A DNA stretch of 10,484 nucleotides, taken from an uncultured Sphingomonadaceae bacterium (GTDB taxonomy: Bacteria; Pseudomonadota; Alphaproteobacteria; Sphingomonadales; Sphingomonadaceae). The notes beneath the pieces were generated by a model. That model made no database searches, was not told the DNA's origin, and saw nothing but the letters and a program-made list of their open reading frames with translations. Of the stretch, positions 6,076 to 10,484 are shown piece by piece. Position numbers and translations under genes: made by a program. The DNA is taken from contig CAMLKX010000047.1 of NCBI GenBank assembly GCA_946480515.1, positions 1 through 10,484 on the forward strand. Direction: 5' to 3'. Positions within the stretch are counted from its first letter, which is position 1, and the number at the start of each line of letters is the position of its first letter.

Positions 6076-7539
6076 TCAGGCCATGGTGGGAATGATGAAC
6101 GCGCTCTCCCCCTGCGCGCCGCCATCCGGCCACCGCTGGGTCACGGTCTTGGTCTTGGTCCAGAAGCGCACACCTTCCATGCCGTGTTGGTTGATGTCGC
6201 CGAAGCCCGATCGCTTCCACCCGCCGAAGGTGTGATAGGCCACCGGCACCGGGATCGGCACGTTCACGCCGACCATTCCGACATTCACCCGGGCGGCGAA
6301 TTCGCGCGCGGCGTGTCCGTTGCGCGTGAAGATGGCGACGCCATTGCCATATTGGTGCTCGCTCGGCAGCCGAACCGCCTCTTCGAAATCGCGAGCGCGG
6401 ACCATCTGCAGCACCGGCCCGAATATCTCCTCCTGGTAGGAGCGGAAACTCGGTTTCACATGGTCGAACAGGGTGGGGCCAATGAAGAAGCCCTGCTCAT
6501 GGCCCTGCAGTGAGAAGCCCCGGCCATCCACTACCAATTCACCGCCTTCGTCGGCGCACATCTGGATATAGTCCTCGATACGCTTGCGGTGGGCTGCGTT
6601 CACGACCGGCCCATAATCCGCATCCGGATCGGTGGAGACACCGACACGCAGCTTGTCGATTGCGGATACGAGCCTATCACGCAGGGCTTCCGCGGTGTCG
6701 TCCCCGACCGGAACGACGACCGGCAACGCCATGCAGCGCTCACCGGCTGAACCGAAGGCAGCGCCCGTCAAATCGGTGACGACCTGATCAAGGTCAGCAT
6801 CAGGCATGACGATGCCGTGGTTCTTGGCGCCGCCGAACGCTTGGACCCGCTTTCCATTCGCGGTGCCGCGCGAATAGATATAGTGGGCAATGTCGCTGCT
6901 TCCGACGAAGCTGATCGCCTTGATCTCCTCCTGATCAAGGATCGCGTCGACCATCTCCTTGTCGCCATGAACGACCTGGAGAATGCCATCGGGGAGTCCG
7001 GCCTCCTTCATCAGTTCGGCAAGCCGCACCGGAACCGACGGATCGCGCTCGCTGGGCTTAAGGATGAACGCATTGCCGCAGGCGATCGCAACCCCGAACA
7101 TCCACATCGGGATCATCGCCGGGAAGTTGAATGGGGTGATGCCAGCGACGATCCCAAGTGGTTGCCGCATAGAATAGACATCGATGCCGGGCCCGGCGCC
7201 CTGGGTATATTCACCCTTAAGTGCATGCGGGATGCCGCATGCGAACTCGATCACTTCAAGCCCACGCTGGATGTCGCCTTTGGCATCGTTGACGACCTTG
7301 CCATGTTCGGACGACAGGAGCCGGGCGAGTTCTTCCATGTTCTGTTCGACCAATTGATTGAACCGGAACATGACTCGGGCGCGGCGCTGCGGGTTGGTTG
7401 CCACCCAGCCGGGCAGCGCGGCATTGGCCGCTTCCACCGCGCGCTGCAGATCGGATGCAGTTCCAAGCAGGTCGCTGCTCCGGCCCCCCGGAGGCTCGCT
7501 TGCGCCCGCTATGAAATGATCGATGATGCGCATGGCCAT
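6076..7539 (-). CDS. mmsA: Methylmalonate-semialdehyde dehydrogenase (CoA-acylating), with a short N-terminal deletion
   Basis: Oxidises methylmalonate semialdehyde (and malonate semialdehyde) to propionyl-CoA (acetyl-CoA) with NAD and CoA, in valine and thymine/beta-alanine breakdown. The 487-residue protein has the aldehyde dehydrogenase fold: ITPFNFPAMIP (134-144), LKPSERDPS (160-168), SFVGSSDIA (210-218), AFGGAKNHGI (234-243), GSAGERCMA with catalytic C269, EEIFGPV (370-376), and the MmsA hallmark VNVPIPVPVAYHTFGGWKRS near 425-444. The Glu general base of hydrolytic ALDHs (ELGG) is absent (AFGG), as expected of CoA-acylating members. Near residues 23-26 the chain passes from SDLL straight to GTASDLQRAV; homologues have about 13 more residues there, with an NPxTGEV motif. 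ATGs at 7539 and 7533 both fit; the second has the better-spaced GAGAA and the usual MRxIDHFI start. Divergent from rnr. Confidence 0.95.
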   Translation of the reverse strand: MAMRIIDHFIAGASEPPGGRSSDLLGTASDLQRAVEAANAALPGWVATNPQRRARVMFRFNQLVEQNMEELARLLSSEHGKVVNDAKGDIQRGLEVIEFACGIPHALKGEYTQGAGPGIDVYSMRQPLGIVAGITPFNFPAMIPMWMFGVAIACGNAFILKPSERDPSVPVRLAELMKEAGLPDGILQVVHGDKEMVDAILDQEEIKAISFVGSSDIAHYIYSRGTANGKRVQAFGGAKNHGIVMPDADLDQVVTDLTGAAFGSAGERCMALPVVVPVGDDTAEALRDRLVSAIDKLRVGVSTDPDADYGPVVNAAHRKRIEDYIQMCADEGGELVVDGRGFSLQGHEQGFFIGPTLFDHVKPSFRSYQEEIFGPVLQMVRARDFEEAVRLPSEHQYGNGVAIFTRNGHAAREFAARVNVGMVGVNVPIPVPVAYHTFGGWKRSGFGDINQHGMEGVRFWTKTKTVTQRWPDGGAQGESAFIIPTMA

Positions 7540-7594
7540 GTTCTCAATACGAAAAATGTCGTCGCGAATTCCCTAGCGTGAACATTTTGCGTGC

Positions 7595-7629
7595 GGAAGG
7601 CAGCACGAAGCCACGCAGCGAAGCCTTCC
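7595..7629. promoter_or_regulatory. Inverted repeat in the mmsA-rnr divergent intergenic region
   Basis: GGAAGGC (7595-7601) and GCCTTCC (7623-7629) are perfect 7-bp inverted arms around 21 nt that contain a direct repeat CGAAGCC (7606-7612, with the second copy 7619-7625 running into the right arm). It lies midway in the 156-bp gap (7540-7695) that must hold the promoters of both mmsA and rnr, so it could be an operator or an rnr leader hairpin. I could not pick convincing -35/-10 pairs for either gene. Confidence 0.25.
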
Positions 7630-7695
7630 CCTGGCGCGTTAGGATCGAGGAATTGGATTGCCTGATTGCGATCCGCATTTCATTGGCGGTGAGAC

Positions 7696-9954
7696 ATGCC
7701 TCGTAAAATTTCTTCCGGCCTGCCCTCCCGCAGACAGATCTTGGAATTCATCGAGAGTTCCGGACAGCCCGCCGGAAAACGCGAAATCGCGCGCGCCTTC
7801 GGCCTGTCCGGCCATGACAAGATCCTGCTCAAGGCGTTGCTCAAAGACATGGCCGACGAAGGGCTGATCGACTCCTCGCCGGGCCGCGCTTTCCACAAGG
7901 CCGGGGGGGTACCGCGAGTGACAGTGCTCCGCGTCGCAGAAGCGGACGACAGCGGGAATGTCTGGGCCGTCCCGGAAAATTGGCAGGGCGAAGGTCCAGC
8001 GCCACGGCTTCGGGTCATCGAAAAAGGCCGCCGGAGCGCGCTGGGGGTCAACGACCGCATCCTCAGCCGCACCGAAGAACGTGGCGCGGGTCTGGTCGCC
8101 CACCCAATGAAGAAATTGGCGCGATCGGCCGAGCTTCTGCTCGGGGTTGTTCATCGGGAAGGCGAACGCTTCTGGCTGCGCCCGGTGGACAAACGCGAAC
8201 GGCGCGAGCTTCCGATCTCCGACTTGGGCTCAGCCGAGGTTGGCGACCTCGTGCTTGCGGAGCCGTCTGGCCGCCCTCCGCGGGTAAGCGCCCGGGTGGA
8301 CGCGATCCTGGGCGATCCGTTCGCCCCCCGCAGCTTCAGCCTCATCGCGATCCACAAGTATAGCCTGCCGCACGAGTTTGGCGATGAGGTGATCGAGGAG
8401 GCAAGGACAGTTGCACGCCAGGCCCTCGGCGAGCGCGAAGACCTGCGCCACCTGCCGATCGTCGCCATCGATCCCGCCGACGCGCGCGACCATGACGATG
8501 CGATCTGGGCGGAAGCACGCGAGGACGGCGGCTGGAACGCGATCGTCGCGATTGCCGACGTCAGCTTCTACGTCCGCCCCGGCTCCGCGCTCGATCGCGA
8601 AGCACGGCGCCGCGGCAACAGCGTCTATTTCCCCGACCGGGTCGTGCCGATGCTGCCGGAGGAGCTGTCCGCAGACATCTGCTCCCTCAAGGAGGGCGAG
8701 GATCGCGCCGCGATGGCGTGCCACCTGGTGGTCGGCAAAGATGGAGTGCTGAAATCCTGGCGTTTCTCGCGCGCGGTGATCCGGGTCGCGGCCAACATCG
8801 CCTATGAGGACGCGCAAGCCGCAATGGATGCCGCAAGCGAAGCTCGGATCGAAGTGTCTTCGCCAACCTGCTGGATGCCCGAGATCGAGGGGCCGGTGCC
8901 CAAGGAGCTGGTCCACACCGCGCTCAAGCCGCTGTGGGGATGCTGGCAGGCGCTGTTCGCGGCCCGGCAGAAGCGGGAGCCGCTCGAGCTCGACCTGCCC
9001 GAACGTCAGATCGCCCTCGACGAGAAAGGCCGCATCCTGTCGGTCGAGCCCCGCCAACGGCTCGATGCGCACCGGCTGGTCGAGGACTTCATGATCGCCG
9101 CCAACGTGGCCGCCGCCAAAGCGTTGGAGCACAAAAAGTCGCCGGTGATGTATCGCGTGCATGAAGCGCCCGGCCGCGAGAAGCTGACTGCCTTGAAGGA
9201 TTATCTGGCGACGTTCGGTGTTGAGTTCGCGCTTGGGCAGGTCATTCGTCCCGCCACCTTCAATCGCATCATCGAGCGCGTCGGCGACAGCGATGCCCGT
9301 CCGGAAATCATGGAGCAGCTCCTGCGGGCGCAGACTCAGGCGCGCTATTCTCCGGAGACGCTCGGTCACTTTGGGCTCGCGCTTGGCTCCTACGCCCACT
9401 TCACCTCGCCGATCCGCCGCTACGCCGACCTGCTGGTCCACCGTTCGCTGGTCGGTGCGTACCGGCTTGGCGAGGGCCGTCTTCCGCCAGGTGATGAGGA
9501 GCGGTTCACTGAAATTGGCGAACAAATATCGATGCTTGAGCGCCGTGCCATGGAGGCTGAGCGTGAGACGGTAGACCGCTATGTCGGGGCCTATCTGGCG
9601 GACCGGGTCGGCCAGCTGGTCGAATGCCGGATCACGGGCGTGCAGCCGTTCGGCTTCTTCGCCACGGTCGAGGGTCTCGGCGGAGACGGGCTGGTGCCGG
9701 CTGCGATCCTTGGAACGGAGTATTACCGCTACGATGAGACTACCAAAATGTTGGTCGGCGAGAACAGCGGCGACAGCTATCGCGTCGGTCAGCGGCTGAC
9801 TTTACGATTGGCGGAGGCCAACCCCATCTCCGGGGCGTTGCAATTCGAGCTGCCGGAAGGCCGCGGAGCCGCCGGCCCGCGACGCGACCGGATGCGCTCT
9901 GGACCGCGCCGCGGGAGGCCGGGGAACATCCGCCACCAGTCCCGCCGCAGCTAA
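7696..9954 (+). CDS. rnr: Ribonuclease R, 3'-5' exoribonuclease
   Basis: A processive exoribonuclease that degrades structured RNA, rRNA fragments and, with trans-translation, non-stop mRNA. The 752-residue protein has an N-terminal winged-helix region (about 10-66, QILEFIESSGQPAGKREIAR onward), cold-shock-type RNA-binding domains (about 70-235), the RNB catalytic domain (about 250-580), an S1 domain (about 637-717) and a basic Arg-rich tail (722-752). The metal-binding aspartates lie in IDPADARDHDDAI at D259, D265, D267 and D268; the distal motif YAHFTSPIRRYADLLVHR is at 566-583. DHDD in place of the enterobacterial DFDD is, from memory, usual in alphaproteobacteria. The ATG at 7696 follows GGCGGTGAG. 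Length fits the family (E. coli about 813). RNase II is less likely given the N-terminal helix-turn-helix and the basic tail. The following reductase gene starts 51 nt downstream. Confidence 0.96.
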   Translation: MPRKISSGLPSRRQILEFIESSGQPAGKREIARAFGLSGHDKILLKALLKDMADEGLIDSSPGRAFHKAGGVPRVTVLRVAEADDSGNVWAVPENWQGEGPAPRLRVIEKGRRSALGVNDRILSRTEERGAGLVAHPMKKLARSAELLLGVVHREGERFWLRPVDKRERRELPISDLGSAEVGDLVLAEPSGRPPRVSARVDAILGDPFAPRSFSLIAIHKYSLPHEFGDEVIEEARTVARQALGEREDLRHLPIVAIDPADARDHDDAIWAEAREDGGWNAIVAIADVSFYVRPGSALDREARRRGNSVYFPDRVVPMLPEELSADICSLKEGEDRAAMACHLVVGKDGVLKSWRFSRAVIRVAANIAYEDAQAAMDAASEARIEVSSPTCWMPEIEGPVPKELVHTALKPLWGCWQALFAARQKREPLELDLPERQIALDEKGRILSVEPRQRLDAHRLVEDFMIAANVAAAKALEHKKSPVMYRVHEAPGREKLTALKDYLATFGVEFALGQVIRPATFNRIIERVGDSDARPEIMEQLLRAQTQARYSPETLGHFGLALGSYAHFTSPIRRYADLLVHRSLVGAYRLGEGRLPPGDEERFTEIGEQISMLERRAMEAERETVDRYVGAYLADRVGQLVECRITGVQPFGFFATVEGLGGDGLVPAAILGTEYYRYDETTKMLVGENSGDSYRVGQRLTLRLAEANPISGALQFELPEGRGAAGPRRDRMRSGPRRGRPGNIRHQSRRS

Positions 9955-10005
9955 GCCGCAACATTCCCGGTGCCGGGCGGTTGTGCCCGCAGACAGGATG
10001 GACCC

Positions 10006-10484
10006 ATGGCCAATTACAAGATCGCGATCGTCGTCGGCAGCCTCCGCAAGGACAGTCTCAATCGCAAGATTGCGCGCTCGATGTGCGCGCTGCGCGGGGA
10101 CAATCTCGAATGCGGCATGATCGAAATCGGCGATCTTCCGCTGTTCAACCAGGACTTGGAGGCCACTCCACCCGAACAGTGGGTCCTCTTCCGCGAGCGG
10201 ATCAAGGCGGCGGACGGTGTTCTGTTCTGCACCCCCGAATATAATCGCGGGGTGCCGGGAGTGCTCAAGAACGCGATTGACGTTGGCTCGCGCCCCTATG
10301 GCCATAGCGTGTGGGACCGCAAACCGGCCGCGATCATCAGCGCCTCACCCGGAGCGATTGGCGGCTTCGGGGCCAACCATCAACTTCGCCAGGCCTGCGT
10401 GTTCCTCAACATGCCGGTGATGCAGCAGCCCGAGGCCTATCTCGGCCATGTCGGCGATGACGCTTTCGGTCCGGACGGTTGCCT
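10006..10484 (+). CDS. NAD(P)H-dependent FMN reductase (flavodoxin-like, ChrR/YieF family), 3' truncated by the window
   Basis: The frame is open from the ATG at 10006 to the window edge, giving 159 residues; the family is usually about 180-190, so roughly 25-30 are missing. Seen: a first beta strand and phosphate-binding loop IVVGSLRKDSLNRKIA (8-23), the family signature PEYNRGVPGVLKNAID (77-92) that lines the FMN site, and SASPGAIGGFGA (112-123). Members bind FMN and reduce quinones, azo dyes or metals such as chromate with NAD(P)H; the physiological substrate here cannot be told. AGGA at 9995-9998 lies 7 nt before the ATG. The gene follows rnr after 51 nt on the same strand and may be co-transcribed with it. 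Confidence 0.9.
   Translation, partial: MANYKIAIVVGSLRKDSLNRKIARSMCALRGDNLECGMIEIGDLPLFNQDLEATPPEQWVLFRERIKAADGVLFCTPEYNRGVPGVLKNAIDVGSRPYGHSVWDRKPAAIISASPGAIGGFGANHQLRQACVFLNMPVMQQPEAYLGHVGDDAFGPDGC

Noticed and set aside
8230..9525. 431-codon minus-strand frame opposite rnr
   Set aside because: Antisense shadow of RNase R; all catalytic motifs are on the + strand and the shadow protein shows none.
9966..9989. Terminator between rnr and the FMN reductase gene
   Set aside because: Two overlapping 5-bp GC hairpins (9966-9977 and 9974-9989) are possible, but they exclude each other and have no T-tract; ordinary for GC-rich DNA.
5791..10484. A flavin-handling gene system linking dodecin with the FMN reductase
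   Set aside because: The two genes are about 4 kb apart, on opposite strands, with mmsA and rnr between them; nothing in the sequence ties them together.

Overview
The window is high-GC DNA from an alphaproteobacterium, most likely a sphingomonad (Sphingomonas or a close relative). This rests on protein signatures (an MmsA ending typical of the group, the ValRS motif FFWDARM, an RNase R with DHDD in its active site), on the order pcm-like / tolC / popZ-like / valS, and on the repeat families present. The assignment comes from memory of these families, not from a database search.

Layout: 1-192 is the 3' end of a lipid-kinase gene on the + strand. It converges on a block of four minus-strand genes that read, in transcription order, pcm-like methyltransferase (5677-5036), TolC-type outer-membrane efflux protein (5024-3573), PopZ/DUF2497 polar organiser (3557-3096) and valS (3038-282). 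The first three are nearly contiguous (11 and 15 nt gaps) and look like one transcript; valS follows after 57 nt. Upstream of this block, also on the minus strand, are a dodecin (5997-5791) and the CoA-acylating methylmalonate-semialdehyde dehydrogenase mmsA (7539-6076). Divergently on the + strand come RNase R (rnr, 7696-9954) and a NAD(P)H-dependent FMN reductase that runs off the right end (10006-10484).

The genes are mostly core housekeeping functions: translation, RNA decay, envelope export, cell polarity, flavin handling and valine/propionyl-group catabolism. I see no phage, transposase, CRISPR or defence module, and no undescribed multigene system.

The unusual feature is the set of palindromic repeats around and inside valS. 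A 69-bp palindrome sits just past its 3' end, and a probable decayed half-repeat lies just before its start. A 105-bp (35-codon) compound palindrome sits in frame inside the valS coding sequence itself, between the WFSSALWPF and GFDILFFW segments of the catalytic domain. This internal element adds a Gly/Pro/Ser-rich loop to an essential enzyme, recalling the protein-coding palindromic elements of Rickettsia, and carries a perfect G-quadruplex motif on the template strand. A second oddity is an apparent loss of about 13 residues near the N-terminus of MmsA.
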